Positions 15,397 to 24,807 of a DNA stretch of 33,869 bases are shown in pieces. The stretch is from contig VYCT01000171.1 in assembly GCA_009843785.1 (NCBI GenBank), forward strand, positions 1 through 33,869, read 5' to 3'. The stretch is from Candidatus Poribacteria bacterium (GTDB taxonomy: Bacteria > Poribacteria > WGA-4E > WGA-3G). The translations under genes were made by a program, and so were the position numbers. How positions within the stretch are numbered: the first letter of the stretch is position 1; every line of letters begins with the position of its first letter. The notes under the pieces were generated by a model, which did not search any database, had not been told where the DNA came from, and was given only the letters and a program-made list of their open reading frames with translations.

Positions 15397-16662
15397 ATGA
15401 GAATTACCGAGATAGAAGCGATTCCGTTACGGGTGCCTTATGAGGAACGGATTCGTACACAATACTACCACTTTGCAATGACCGAGTTGGTCACGGTCTA
15501 CAAATTCCATACCGATACCGGTCTCATCGGTCTCGGTGAAAATCCGGGACCGCCTTTTGATCAGGACGTGTTGGATACCTATCTCGGCACAAACCCGTTT
15601 GACCACGTCATGGGTGACGGACGTTTTAATCTCGATATGGCGTGTTACGACCTGATGGGTAAACATCTTGATTTGCCGGTATGGAAACTGATGGGACAAC
15701 AGGTTCGACAGTGGGTTGCGATGGGGTGGTGGATGCCGTGTATGTCTCCCGAAGATACTGCCAACGAGATTCAGGTTGCCGCTGAACGTGGATATCGCGG
15801 TCTGAAGTGTAAGGCGCGGGCATTCTACGATGTCATTGAGCAATCGGAAGCAATTCAAGAGGTTGCGCCGCCGGACTTTCGTGTGGAGTTTGACTTCAAC
15901 GGTTCGCTAATCAATGTTGAAAAAGCACTGCCGATCCTGCGAGAGTTAGAGAAGATTCCGGTTGTCAAAGGTCTTGAGGAACCGATCTTCGCGTATGATG
16001 TGGAGGGGTGGCGACGGTTGCATCAGGAGATTCGGATCCCGTTTTATTTGCACGGTGTCGGTGTTATCCGGGAAGGGGCATCGCGTCAACCGTCTGGTCC
16101 TTGGATTGGACTGCGAGCCGGTGATTTCGACGGTGCGCTGTGTAGCCACGAGAGTGTGAAAAGTGCGCTGGCATCGGGTTGGGCATTCGCCGCCGCGAAC
16201 ACGCCGATTCTGCTACAGTATGTCGGTACCGGCATCACAGCAGCATTTGCGTGTCATCTGGGCGCGGTGATGCCGACTGCCACGTTGTCCGGCGTTACTG
16301 CCAGTCACGCTTATGAAGACGACTTAATTATTACGCCGCATAAAGTCCAGCGTGGATTTATGCAGGTGCCAGAAGGTGCTGGTTTGGGTGTCGCGTTAGA
16401 TGAAGATGCTGTGAAACGCTATTCTCAAACACCGGAGCCGCAATGGGAGCGGCATATCTCTGTTGTCACTTTGCCGGGTGGTATAAAGCACTACTACCGG
16501 AACTTGCAACAGGCGGAACGCCTCATGAAACAGGGCGTTGACGAATCGTATGCGCCGGGTGTACGTCTCGACGAATGGGAAGATGACGGTAGCGAAGCGT
16601 TTGATAAATTGTTCAGGCGGCTACAGGAGGATGACTGGCCCGTATGGGACGCATCGGTTTAA
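15397..16662 (+). CDS. Mandelate racemase/muconate-lactonizing (enolase superfamily) enzyme
   Basis: This 421-residue enolase-superfamily protein probably dehydrates or epimerises an acid sugar. The N-terminal capping domain is MRITEIEAIPLRVPYEE. K137-C-K139 supplies the KxK base, D166 (VEFDFN) and E194/E195 (GLEEPIF) the first metal ligands. The third acidic ligand is not obvious: the expected strand reads IPFYLHGVGVIREG. This may mark an unusual subgroup. Family sugar-acid dehydratases often neighbour polyol dehydrogenases, consistent with the gene 12 bp upstream. The substrate cannot be named. Confidence 0.83.
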   Translation: MRITEIEAIPLRVPYEERIRTQYYHFAMTELVTVYKFHTDTGLIGLGENPGPPFDQDVLDTYLGTNPFDHVMGDGRFNLDMACYDLMGKHLDLPVWKLMGQQVRQWVAMGWWMPCMSPEDTANEIQVAAERGYRGLKCKARAFYDVIEQSEAIQEVAPPDFRVEFDFNGSLINVEKALPILRELEKIPVVKGLEEPIFAYDVEGWRRLHQEIRIPFYLHGVGVIREGASRQPSGPWIGLRAGDFDGALCSHESVKSALASGWAFAAANTPILLQYVGTGITAAFACHLGAVMPTATLSGVTASHAYEDDLIITPHKVQRGFMQVPEGAGLGVALDEDAVKRYSQTPEPQWERHISVVTLPGGIKHYYRNLQQAERLMKQGVDESYAPGVRLDEWEDDGSEAFDKLFRRLQEDDWPVWDASV

Positions 16663-16789
16663 TGTTGGGTTTCACCTAAAGAGACATGAACAGTCGAAAA
16701 TCAATTCCTTCTTGTGCGTTTTTGGTGATTTCCGTTCAACTCAACCTACCTATTATTTATTCTATTTGTGAGACAAGGAGAAAAGCAGG

Positions 16790-17599
16790 ATGATGACCCC
16801 TGAACAACGGTATCTATTTGATGTTACTGGATACCTTCACCTGAAGAATGTCCTAACTGATGAAGAACTAAAAGCGGCACAAGCAGCGGCAAATGAATAC
16901 ATCAATACACCTACCGAAGAACTCCCACCCGGATTTGACTCCAGCCAAAAAAACCTCCCGAACGGCTTTGCCTTTGCGAAACCCTTAGAAGCACTCACAC
17001 TGCACCGATCGACGTGGCCCATCATCAAAGAGTTGACAAGGGATAAACCGCAACTCTTTCGCGGCACGATGATTGCGGATCGGGCGGGTTTGTCGGAGTC
17101 GGCGGAAGGACTGCGCTTGCATTGCGCACGCGAAGATTTTGGATGGCACTGCAATCGTTATGAGGTCCGGGAGGGTCGCATCTTTTGTGATGATTTTGTC
17201 GTTTTTCCGTACCTGTACGATGTGTATCCCGGAGATGGTGGGTTGCTTGTCGTTCCCGGTACACACAAGACGCTTTTTGATCGACCGGAACACCTCTTCA
17301 ACAACGGAAAGATTGAAGATGCCGATGACATTCCATCGGGGGTCCTTAATATCACACCCAAAGCAGGGGATGTGGTGATTATTTCTGAACTCCTGACGCA
17401 CGGCGCGCTGCCTTGGAAACCGAAGGATCGGTATCGTTGCATCCTGACCTTACGCTATAGACCGCAACACCGTGGTGAAAGTCGTGTGTCTGAGGAGGTT
17501 CGGGGACGACTCTCGCCGGAGACGTTGGAACTGATTTCTCGTGCAGACCACTATCACACGAAAGAAATTGTTAAGAAAGATGTTGTTACATTGACCTAA
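16790..17599 (+). CDS. PhyH-like dioxygenase with Asn in place of the iron Asp
   Basis: This 269-residue PhyH-family protein has GYLHLKNVLTDEEL at its N-terminus and a jelly-roll core (DVYPGDGGLLVVPGTHK, PKAGDVVIISELLTHGA). The usual HxD iron motif reads H120-C-N122 in GWHCNRYEV, so asparagine replaces the aspartate. Distal H204 (LTHG) and an arginine in RCILTLRYRP remain. The iron centre may be altered or the enzyme may have a different chemistry. AAGGAG at 16775-16780 precedes the ATG at 16790. The 127 bp upstream holds no recognisable feature. It may be transcribed with the enolase-superfamily gene. Confidence 0.8.
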   Translation: MMTPEQRYLFDVTGYLHLKNVLTDEELKAAQAAANEYINTPTEELPPGFDSSQKNLPNGFAFAKPLEALTLHRSTWPIIKELTRDKPQLFRGTMIADRAGLSESAEGLRLHCAREDFGWHCNRYEVREGRIFCDDFVVFPYLYDVYPGDGGLLVVPGTHKTLFDRPEHLFNNGKIEDADDIPSGVLNITPKAGDVVIISELLTHGALPWKPKDRYRCILTLRYRPQHRGESRVSEEVRGRLSPETLELISRADHYHTKEIVKKDVVTLT

Positions 17600-17602
17600 T
17601 CA

Positions 17603-17646
17603 AGGTTACAAACTCCTCCCAGAAGCGGGGTTACAACCCCTCCTAC
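17603..17646. repeat. REP-like stem-ACA-stem-TCCTAC repeat between convergent genes
   Basis: GGGGTT (17627-17632) faces AACCCC (17635-17640), followed by TCCTAC (17641-17646). A degenerate copy, GGTTACAAACTCCTCC, precedes it at 17604-17619. It lies between two convergent PhyH genes, so it may also act in transcript ending, although no T-tract is present. Confidence 0.5.
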
Positions 17647-17651
17647 AAACT

Positions 17652-18527
17652 TTAATGAGCGGGTCTTACTGCTGGTGCGCCGTGCTGTTCACACCATTCA
17701 GCGAGGGGACTTTCACTACCGCTGGGAATGAATTCTTTCGTTTTCGTGTAGGGTTCACCCACCAGATACTGCTCAAGTGGCGTAAGTTTATCTAACAACG
17801 CCTGTTCCTGTGTCCGATAATCCATCGGCATCAACCACCGATATCCGTAGCCGAACATTACGCCTTTACGGATCTGGTGAGTTAAGTTTGCAGCCCCCGC
17901 ATGAAAGGTGCGGTTTTCAAACAGTAAGCAATCCCCGGGTTGTAAACTCGCTTCGAGTGCGCCTTCGGGATCCGTCTGTCCTTTTGGAATGGGAACCCGT
18001 TCGAGGAGGTGGTTGCTACCGGGTGCGACAAGTGTTACGCCGGAATTGGGTTCACTTAGGTCGGTGAAGTAGTAGGCACATTTTAGCAAGATGCGTGGTA
18101 CCTTGTTGCCGTGTGTTGTCGTTGCCATGGCGTAGTCGCGATGCCAACCCGGTCTGCGAGTAGTATCGGGTGTTCCCGGTGGATCGGGGTGTTTGTATAT
18201 CAGGTGTGAGGTCATGAGTTGTAAGTGCGCACCGAGCAGCTGGACGACAACGGGGAGGATGGTTTTCTGTGTAAGCAGCGGGATGAAGGCATCAAGAATA
18301 GAGATGCTATTTCGGAAACTGTCGTATAACCCGTCGAAATTTTGTTGACGGTTCTCGCGTCGGTCGCTCGCGATGAGCCGGTCGCTTGCCTCAATGAGTT
18401 CGGCGATGATATCTGAGTCCAGTACATTGCGGACGATGAGATAGCCGTTGTCGTCAAAGTGGCGGATCTCTTCTTCTGAGAGTGGGTGCCAGTCGAGGTT
18501 GATTGGTGATTTGTTTGTGTGTGTCAT
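17652..18527 (-). CDS. Phytanoyl-CoA dioxygenase (PhyH) family protein
   Basis: The 291-residue Fe(II)/2-oxoglutarate oxygenase is complete. HxD is H129-R-D131 in GWHRDY, distal His is H209 in TFHAGAAN, and R220 follows in QIRKGVMFGY. The start LSEEEIRHFDDNGYLIVRNVL is typical. Residues GVTLVAPGSNH and LQPGDCLLFENRTFH resemble ectoine-hydroxylase-like and natural-product PhyH enzymes; the substrate is unknown. ATG at 18527 has GAGGAGA upstream. Its 3' end faces the other PhyH gene. Confidence 0.88.
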   Translation of the reverse strand: MTHTNKSPINLDWHPLSEEEIRHFDDNGYLIVRNVLDSDIIAELIEASDRLIASDRRENRQQNFDGLYDSFRNSISILDAFIPLLTQKTILPVVVQLLGAHLQLMTSHLIYKHPDPPGTPDTTRRPGWHRDYAMATTTHGNKVPRILLKCAYYFTDLSEPNSGVTLVAPGSNHLLERVPIPKGQTDPEGALEASLQPGDCLLFENRTFHAGAANLTHQIRKGVMFGYGYRWLMPMDYRTQEQALLDKLTPLEQYLVGEPYTKTKEFIPSGSESPLAEWCEQHGAPAVRPAH

Positions 18528-18586
18528 TGATTCTCCTCTTGTGCTTCATTAGGAATGAGAATGAAGTTTTTAATGCAATAAGTATA

Positions 18587-20650
18587 CTATTGCAGCAGCT
18601 CCACGAATGTGTCAACATCCGTTGTGGGGGCTTGGCAGGCGTAGTTTTCGCAGACGTACGCGGTTGCGGTATCGTCAACTTGGGTTTTGCCAGCGAGGAG
18701 AGGTAATATCTGTCCGTCTGCTGATTCGCTTGAGGCGACGATTTTGTTGGGTTGATATATGCTGTGCAACGCCGTCAACATTGCCTCTGTTTTTGCATCG
18801 CCTTTTTTACCGACGATCGCGATCTCTTTGGGAGTGGACAATAGGAAGGCTAACTCACAGAGTAACTGCCCTGACCCTGTTGGCATCCCTTCCATCTGAT
18901 GGAAATAGAGTTTCAAGGTTTCCACGGCTTTGTCGTGGAATTCAGGGTTGTCGAGGTGTTTGGCGAGTCGTAAGAGGCTATGAATTGCCATGGATGCACC
19001 GGAAGGTGTGGCACCGTCGTAGGCGGATTTGGATTGGACGATCAGCGTTTCGTGCGCTTTACCGGTGAAGAAGAATCCATCGCCTGCATCATCTCCGAAC
19101 TGTTCAATCATGATCTGTGCGAGACGTTCTGCCTCCGTGAGCCATCGGGGTTCAAAACTGGCTTCGTAGAGTGCGACTAAACCGGCGATGAAATAGGCGT
19201 AGTCCTCAAGATAGGCGTTGAGATGGCTTTTGCCCGCACGGTAGGTCCGTAGCAGGAGTCCGTTGTCTTGGGATAGCGTTGTCAAGACGAATTCGGCGGA
19301 CTTTTCGCATGCCTCAAGGTATTCAGGTTTCCCAGTGAGTTGGTAACCCATCGCCATGCCGCGGATCATGATGCCGTTCCAACTTGTTAGGATTTTGTCG
19401 TCGAGTCCGGGTTTGATCCGCTGCTCTCTCTCTTCAAAGAGTTTCTGCCTTCCGTCTGCAAGGAGAGCCTCCAGGTCTTCAAGTTCCATTCTTAGCTTTC
19501 TGGCAAAGATGTCCGGTGGTGTTTGGACGTGGAGGATGTTTTCCCCTTCAAAGTTACCTTGTAACGTGATGTCGTAATACTCGCAGAAGATTTCGGCGTT
19601 CTCTTCGCCGATGACATCTTCGACATCGTTTGGTTCCCAGACAAAAAATTTGCCTTCCACGCCTTCGCTATCTGCATCTTGTGTGGAATAGAAACCGCCG
19701 TTCTCTGCGTCGTACATCTCGCGGAGGACGTAGTCGAGGGTTTCGGTGGCGATGTGGCGATAGAACGGTTTTTGGGTGGCTTGGTACGCCTCGAAATAGG
19801 CGACGACGAGTTGCGCGTTGTCATACAACATCTTCTCGAAGTGCGGGACAAGCCAGTGTGCATCAGTGGAGTACCGATGGAAACCGCCGCCGAGTTGGTC
19901 GTACATTCCGCCGCGTGCCATCTTCTCTAAGGTGAGTTCTACCATCTCTAAAGCGTTGGCGTTGCCGCTGTGATGCCAATAGCGTAGGAGAAAAGGTAAT
20001 CCCATGCTGGGTGGAAATTTGGGTGCGTTGCCGAATCCGCCGTGTTGCGCATCGAATTGTGAGCGGTATTGTTGGAACGCGTGCGTCATCAGTTCTTCCG
20101 TGAGTTCGTGTTCATGTGGATCGACGACATTGCTCATCTGATTAAGTTGCGTCGTGAGTTGATCTGCCTGTTGTAGTACCTGTACTTTTTTGTCGTTGAA
20201 TGCCTCTGCTACGGCTTCCATCACCTTCGGGAATCCGGGTCTGCCGTATCGGTCAGTGGGCGGATAATAGGTGCCGCCGTAGAAGGGTTTGAGATCCGGT
20301 GTGAGGAAAACGGTCATGGGCCATCCGCCTTGACGGGTCATAACTTGGACGGCGTTCATGTAGATTTCGTCTAAATCGGGACGTTCTTCTCGGTCAACTT
20401 TGATGTTGATAAAGAGTTCGTTCATGACGGCGGCGATTTCCTCGTTTTCAAAGGATTCGCGCTCCATGACGTGGCACCAGTGGCATGCGGAGTAGCCGAT
20501 ACTCAGGAGAATAGGTTTCTGCTCTTGTTTGGCGCGCGCGATTGCTTCTTCGCCCCAGGGATACCAGTCAACGGGATTGTGTGCGTGCTGGAGTAGATAG
20601 GGGCTTGTTTCATGGATAAGGCGGTTGGTGTGTGTCGGAGTGTCGTGCAT
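18587..20650 (-). CDS. DUF255 thioredoxin-fold/glycoside-hydrolase-like protein (SSP411/YyaL type)
   Basis: The 687-residue cytoplasmic protein has an N-terminal thioredoxin-like domain with the signature C56-H-W-C59-H60 in SACHWCHVM, preceded by [29 protein letters not shown] block and a long alpha/alpha six-hairpin-like region follow ([37 protein letters not shown]). These match the DUF255/SPATA20 family, whose reaction is not well established. ATG at 20650 is preceded by GGAGAA; an upstream in-frame ATG at 20692 is less supported. The product ends [10 protein letters not shown] plus a short tail, so the length is normal. Confidence 0.9.
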   Translation of the reverse strand: MHDTPTHTNRLIHETSPYLLQHAHNPVDWYPWGEEAIARAKQEQKPILLSIGYSACHWCHVMERESFENEEIAAVMNELFINIKVDREERPDLDEIYMNAVQVMTRQGGWPMTVFLTPDLKPFYGGTYYPPTDRYGRPGFPKVMEAVAEAFNDKKVQVLQQADQLTTQLNQMSNVVDPHEHELTEELMTHAFQQYRSQFDAQHGGFGNAPKFPPSMGLPFLLRYWHHSGNANALEMVELTLEKMARGGMYDQLGGGFHRYSTDAHWLVPHFEKMLYDNAQLVVAYFEAYQATQKPFYRHIATETLDYVLREMYDAENGGFYSTQDADSEGVEGKFFVWEPNDVEDVIGEENAEIFCEYYDITLQGNFEGENILHVQTPPDIFARKLRMELEDLEALLADGRQKLFEEREQRIKPGLDDKILTSWNGIMIRGMAMGYQLTGKPEYLEACEKSAEFVLTTLSQDNGLLLRTYRAGKSHLNAYLEDYAYFIAGLVALYEASFEPRWLTEAERLAQIMIEQFGDDAGDGFFFTGKAHETLIVQSKSAYDGATPSGASMAIHSLLRLAKHLDNPEFHDKAVETLKLYFHQMEGMPTGSGQLLCELAFLLSTPKEIAIVGKKGDAKTEAMLTALHSIYQPNKIVASSESADGQILPLLAGKTQVDDTATAYVCENYACQAPTTDVDTFVELLQ

Positions 20651-20750
20651 TTGTATTTTCTCCAATGTGTAGGATTCTACCTCAGAAGGCATTCGCGCGC
20701 TTAAAACAATAGGCGGGTAGTCTGCACGCCCGCCCTTACAAGTAAAGAGA

Positions 20751-20822
20751 TACCGCTACGGGGATTCGAACCCCGGTTTGATGGCTGAGAACCATCCGTC
20801 CTAACCCCTAGACGATAGCGGC
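20751..20822 (-). tRNA. tRNA-Glu (anticodon CTC)
   Basis: The cloverleaf is complete on the minus strand. Acceptor GCCGCTA pairs with TAGCGGT (one G-T). The anticodon arm GATGG/CCATC has loop TTCTCAG, giving anticodon CTC. The T arm is CGGGG-TTCGAAT-CCCCG. CCA is not encoded. It is 22 bp downstream of tRNA-Gln. Confidence 0.93.
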
Positions 20823-20844
20823 ACATTAATATAATAATAGAGAA

Positions 20845-20915
20845 CTGCCCGGGAAGGACTCGAACCTTCACTACATGGTCCAGAGCCATGCGTCCTACCA
20901 TTAGACGACCGGGCA
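20845..20915 (-). tRNA. tRNA-Gln (anticodon CTG)
   Basis: Acceptor TGCCCGG pairs with CCGGGCA, including the U1-A72 pair typical of bacterial tRNA-Gln, with a G discriminator. The anticodon arm CATGG/CCATG has loop CTCTGGA, anticodon CTG. The T arm is GAAGG-TTCGAGT-CCTTC. It probably shares a transcript with tRNA-Glu(CTC). Confidence 0.93.
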
Positions 20916-20947
20916 TTAATACAAAGTATGGTAGCCGTGCGCTGTTT

Positions 20948-21553
20948 TTAGGCACTTTGGTTTACCATACCGGAGAGGATACCAAGAATTTTGTCGCTCT
21001 CCTGGATTGGATAGATTGCAATATCGATCTGTAGATTCTTTTCCTCCAATTTGAGGAACTGCCAATTGACTCCTGTTGTCGTGGCACCATATACGCACGG
21101 GATATCGTTCCCTTTTTCCTGATTGAAACGTTGTGCGGCGATCATTTCGGCAACGCATTGCCCGAGTCCAAGTTTCATATCCGTATTTTTTGCTTCAACA
21201 AGGGCGATGACAGGTTCTTCCAAAAAAAGTTGTCCCGGTGACAGACTGATTAAAAAATCGCAAACGCCTGTTAAATCGTTTTCAAAATCAACATTAAAGT
21301 CGATTCCCGAAAAAAAACTGATCCGATAATCGAACTTTTCACAGAGTTCGACAAGGATATCAGCGACAATAAGTTCGGAGCGTGCCTTCTCAGTCCCGAT
21401 CGCGGCCGCCAAGGGCACCTTTTTCGCTAGCCCTGTTGTGAGATAATCACTCGGGGTAATTGGTTCTATTTCAGAAAAGAGGCCTATGGATTCAGTCTTC
21501 TCCAATTCAAACTTTGTTACGACTGATTCCAAGGTGAAATTGCTATAACTCAT
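20948..21553 (-). CDS. PD-(D/E)XK nuclease-like protein, unassigned
   Basis: The 201-residue protein has a PD-(D/E)XK-like core. E60 (ARSELIVADIL) lies in the first helix, D99 in GVCDFLIS, E120-A-K122 in ALVEAKN, and a following helix GLGQCVAEMIAAQRFN carries Q132. The C-terminal strand FLKLEEKNLQID looks like the rest of the fold. It stands alone, with its own promoter (21607-21635) and no methyltransferase or DNA-recognition partner, so it may be an orphan nuclease or a degenerate one. GAGG lies 11 nt before the ATG at 21553. The fold is inferred from motifs only. Confidence 0.7.
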   Translation of the reverse strand: MSYSNFTLESVVTKFELEKTESIGLFSEIEPITPSDYLTTGLAKKVPLAAAIGTEKARSELIVADILVELCEKFDYRISFFSGIDFNVDFENDLTGVCDFLISLSPGQLFLEEPVIALVEAKNTDMKLGLGQCVAEMIAAQRFNQEKGNDIPCVYGATTTGVNWQFLKLEEKNLQIDIAIYPIQESDKILGILSGMVNQSA

Positions 21554-21606
21554 TATGGCAAAATCCTCAATTCGCGCCTGCAACTAATGCGTGTTATCCA
21601 CTTTTA

Positions 21607-21635
21607 AGTATACCTTAAGTGCGTTGCGTTGTCAA
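21607..21635 (-). promoter_or_regulatory. Sigma70-type promoter for the PD-(D/E)XK gene
   Basis: TTGACA (21635-21630), a 17-bp spacer and TATACT (21612-21607) on the minus strand, about 54 bp before the ATG. Its transcript could continue into the two tRNA genes. Confidence 0.7.
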
Positions 21636-21660
21636 CATTTTTTTCAGAGTTCGCAATATC

Positions 21661-21680
21661 GCGAGCACCCTCGCTCCTAC
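21661..21680. repeat. REP-like stem-loop with TCCTAC tail
   Basis: GCGAG (21661-21665) pairs with CTCGC (21670-21674), followed by TCCTAC. It is another member of the family at 17603 and 32580. It sits between nuoN and the nuclease gene; no T-tract is present. Confidence 0.45.
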
Positions 21681-21746
21681 AGCAGCAAGATGGACATATC
21701 CATAAATTAAATATGTAAAACTAAATGCCCGTAGAGAGTTGACGGT

Positions 21747-23228
21747 CTACTGCATTGGCATCACAGAAACTGAGATATTGGAGAAGGTATAGAAAATATT
21801 CAGGAATCCGATAAAAATCGTTGGGATAACGAATACGCTCAGCAATGCAAAGGTGCCAGTAGAGAAGGAGACGCTATCGGTTTCCTCGCCTGCCTCTTCA
21901 AAAAACATCGCTTTGACAATACGTGCATAGTAGTAAAGCGAGACGACACTATTTAGCAAACCGACAAGTGCGAGCCAATAATATCCTTGCTCAAGGACGG
22001 CGGTGAAGAGGATCCATTTTCCGAAGAACCCAGCGAATGGCGGAATTCCGGTTAAGGAAAAGAGGAAAATCATCATTGCACCAGCGACTAATGGTGCATG
22101 TGAAGCGAGTCCACGATACCCGTCAATCATTTCACTTCCTACCTCGTTCGCGACGAGGACAACAACATAAAATGCCCCGAGGTTCATAAAGAGATAGACG
22201 ACGAGGTAGAAGAGGATTGCCCCGATACCTTCGGAGGTGAGGAGGACACCCCCCATCAACAGGTACCCACCATGTGCGATGCTTGAATACGCCAATAGAC
22301 GTTTCACATTTTGTTGGGGGAGGGCTGCGAGATTACCGACGGTCATCGTCAATGCGGAAACTATCGCCAACATGAGGGGCCAGTTAACGGATTCCATCAA
22401 TCCAGTAGAGCCGAACCCGGTATAGAAAAACCTGATGAACAGCGCGAATCCGGCAGATTTTGAGGCGACGGATAGGAAAGCGGTTATCGGGATAGGTGCG
22501 CCTTCGTAAACGTCAGGGGACCACATGTGAAACGGTACAGATGCTATCTTATAGCCGACACCTGCAAGGACGAAAGTTATCGCAATTAGCACAGCGAGCG
22601 GTGCTATATCTCCTGCTGCGAGAAGTTCTGTGAGTCGTCCAGCAATTTGCGCCAGATCCCCTGTCCCTGTCATTCCGAATAGGAAGGAGAGCCCGAAAAG
22701 CATTGTTCCAGATGCGACTGCGCCGTAGGTGATATATTTGAACGCCGCTTCGCTTGAGCGCGGGCTATGCGTCAAGAACCCAGCCAGGATATAGGAAGTG
22801 AGACTGACTGTCTCCAGCGAAATGAATATCATCAACAGATTGGTTGACGATGCCATGAGGAACATGCCGAGAGTGATGGCTAACAAGAGGGCGTAGTATT
22901 CGCCCTTCAACCGCGCGTCGAGTTCCTCAGAGCGGAGTGAAAAGAGAATCGTTGCGGCAGTTGCGAGTAACAGCAGAATCTTGAAGAAACTGGAAAACGT
23001 ATCAAGTCGGATCATTCCCAGAAAAAGGGAGATAGGTCCTTCATCACCGAAAGAGAAGTGTATAAAGAGAACAGCAGCAAAAGTGCAAATACATCCTACG
23101 AGCGAAAGATGTGCGACAGCGGAACTCTCCCTATTTTTTACAACGAGATCAAGGAGAATGACAGCAACAGCAAAAATGACCAGTAGGATTTCCGGGGTGA
23201 AATAGAGGAGGCTATCAATATTTTTCAT
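21747..23228 (-). CDS. nuoN: NADH-quinone oxidoreductase subunit N
   Basis: NuoN is one of the three antiporter-like proton-pumping subunits of complex I in the cytoplasmic membrane. The 493-residue protein has about 14 hydrophobic helices. The conserved core is visible: LETVSLTSYILAGF with its key Glu, GYKIASVPFHMWSPDVYEGAPIPITAFLSVASK with the broken-helix lysine and proline region, and VKRLLAYSSIAHGGYLLMG. Length is standard. The start follows GAGG at the 3' end of the NuoM gap (16 bp). It is the last gene of the nuo transcript. Confidence 0.95.
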   Translation of the reverse strand: MKNIDSLLYFTPEILLVIFAVAVILLDLVVKNRESSAVAHLSLVGCICTFAAVLFIHFSFGDEGPISLFLGMIRLDTFSSFFKILLLLATAATILFSLRSEELDARLKGEYYALLLAITLGMFLMASSTNLLMIFISLETVSLTSYILAGFLTHSPRSSEAAFKYITYGAVASGTMLFGLSFLFGMTGTGDLAQIAGRLTELLAAGDIAPLAVLIAITFVLAGVGYKIASVPFHMWSPDVYEGAPIPITAFLSVASKSAGFALFIRFFYTGFGSTGLMESVNWPLMLAIVSALTMTVGNLAALPQQNVKRLLAYSSIAHGGYLLMGGVLLTSEGIGAILFYLVVYLFMNLGAFYVVVLVANEVGSEMIDGYRGLASHAPLVAGAMMIFLFSLTGIPPFAGFFGKWILFTAVLEQGYYWLALVGLLNSVVSLYYYARIVKAMFFEEAGEETDSVSFSTGTFALLSVFVIPTIFIGFLNIFYTFSNISVSVMPMQ

Positions 23229-23244
23229 GCTTTCCTCAAACCTC

Positions 23245-24771
23245 CTATATGGCGTTCAGGACATCTATGAGATTGGTAACGGATTCTCTGAACATATCAA
23301 TGGCGAAGTTGGGCCAGACACCGAGCACGATGGTTAAGATGCCGAGTGGTACAAGTGTCAGAATTTCACGTCCGTTGATTTCAGGGAGTGCTTCGTATTT
23401 CGGGTTGAGTGTCCCTAAGAAGACCCTTTGAAGTGTCCAGAGGAAATATGCGGCACCGACGACAATACCTATTGTGGATAAGATGGTCAAGAATTTGAAT
23501 CTCTCATAGGCACCGAGCAGGGAGAGTGCCTCTCCGACAAACCCGCTCAAGCCGGGCAGCCCTAAAGAAGCCATGAATGCGAGCGTCGTGATGCCGGTAT
23601 AGATAGGCATTCTGGTTCCGAGACCGCCGAAGCCGTTGATCTCACGGTGGTGTGCCCTATCGTAGAGGACACCGACGAGTAGGAAGAGCATTGCACTGAT
23701 GACACCGTGGTTGAACATCTGGAGGATCGCACCTGTGATACCGCTATCATTTCGTGCGGCAAGCCCCAAGATGACGAAACCCATGTGTCCGATACTGGAA
23801 TACGCGACCAACTTCTTAAAGTCGGTTTGCGCCAGTGCACAGAAGGATCCGTAGACGATGTTAATGAACCCAAGCAGCGCGAGGCTATTGCCCCAGAAAC
23901 CTATCCCGTCGGTAAAATGGTCTAAACCTTGTGGGAACATCGCCATGTTTATCCGTACCAATCCGTAAGTTCCCATCTTTAGGAGGATACCTGCGAGGAT
24001 AACGCTAATGGCAGTTGGTGCTTCGACGTGTGCATCGGGGAGCCATGTATGGAAGGGGAAGATCGGTACCTTAACAGCAAACCCGATAAAGAAACCGACA
24101 AATACCCATACTTGGAAGTCTGAATTGGCGAGTGCATGTCCTTGTGTAGCGGCTAAAGTAATGAGCGTAGGAATATCGAATGTTCGAGCCCCTTCAGCCA
24201 CTCCGTTAACAATATTGCTGTTGAGATAGACGGCTATCATCGCGACTAACATCAACACACTGCCGAAGAGGGTGTATAGGAAAAACTTAATGGCAGCATA
24301 TTCGCGACGCGGTCCGCCCCAGACACCGATGAGGAAATACATCGGCAACAGTGTGAGTTCAAAGAAGACGTAGAAGAGAAAAAGGTCTAACGCAGCGAAG
24401 AAACCGAGCATTCCTGTCTCAAGCAACAGGAACAGTGCCATATACGCCTTGATGCCCTTTTCAATGTTGCGCCAAGAGGCGATAACACAGATTGGACCCA
24501 GGAGTGCTGTGAGGAGCAGCAGCGTCACGCTGAGGCCGTCAATGCCGACGTGATATTGGATATTGAATGCATCAATCCAAGGGACATTGGTGACGTACTG
24601 CGTGCCTGCAGTTGATCGGTCGTAAGAGATAAATAGATATACTGCAAGTGCAAGCGGAATGAGCGTAAAAAGGAGCGTAACGCGCTTAACCAGTTCCTCC
24701 GACTCGCGAGGCAGCAGTAAAACAGCAACCATCCCGAGCAACGGGATAAAAATCATTAGGGACAATAACAT
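23245..24771 (-). CDS. nuoM: NADH-quinone oxidoreductase subunit M
   Basis: NuoM is an antiporter-like membrane subunit. The 508-residue protein shows FFELTLLPMYFLIGVWGG with the essential Glu, AVKVPIFPFHTWLPDAHVEAPTA with the Lys/Pro broken helix, and KKLVAYSSIGHMGFVILG. The ATG at 24771 has GGAGGA 11 nt upstream. It is separated from nuoL by 36 bp and from nuoN by 16 bp, consistent with one operon. No unusual insertion is seen, unlike NuoL. Confidence 0.95.
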   Translation of the reverse strand: MLLSLMIFIPLLGMVAVLLLPRESEELVKRVTLLFTLIPLALAVYLFISYDRSTAGTQYVTNVPWIDAFNIQYHVGIDGLSVTLLLLTALLGPICVIASWRNIEKGIKAYMALFLLLETGMLGFFAALDLFLFYVFFELTLLPMYFLIGVWGGPRREYAAIKFFLYTLFGSVLMLVAMIAVYLNSNIVNGVAEGARTFDIPTLITLAATQGHALANSDFQVWVFVGFFIGFAVKVPIFPFHTWLPDAHVEAPTAISVILAGILLKMGTYGLVRINMAMFPQGLDHFTDGIGFWGNSLALLGFINIVYGSFCALAQTDFKKLVAYSSIGHMGFVILGLAARNDSGITGAILQMFNHGVISAMLFLLVGVLYDRAHHREINGFGGLGTRMPIYTGITTLAFMASLGLPGLSGFVGEALSLLGAYERFKFLTILSTIGIVVGAAYFLWTLQRVFLGTLNPKYEALPEINGREILTLVPLGILTIVLGVWPNFAIDMFRESVTNLIDVLNAI

Positions 24772-24807
24772 CTCGTGGGAATCCTCCTTCTCCCATCAAA
24801 AGGGCAG

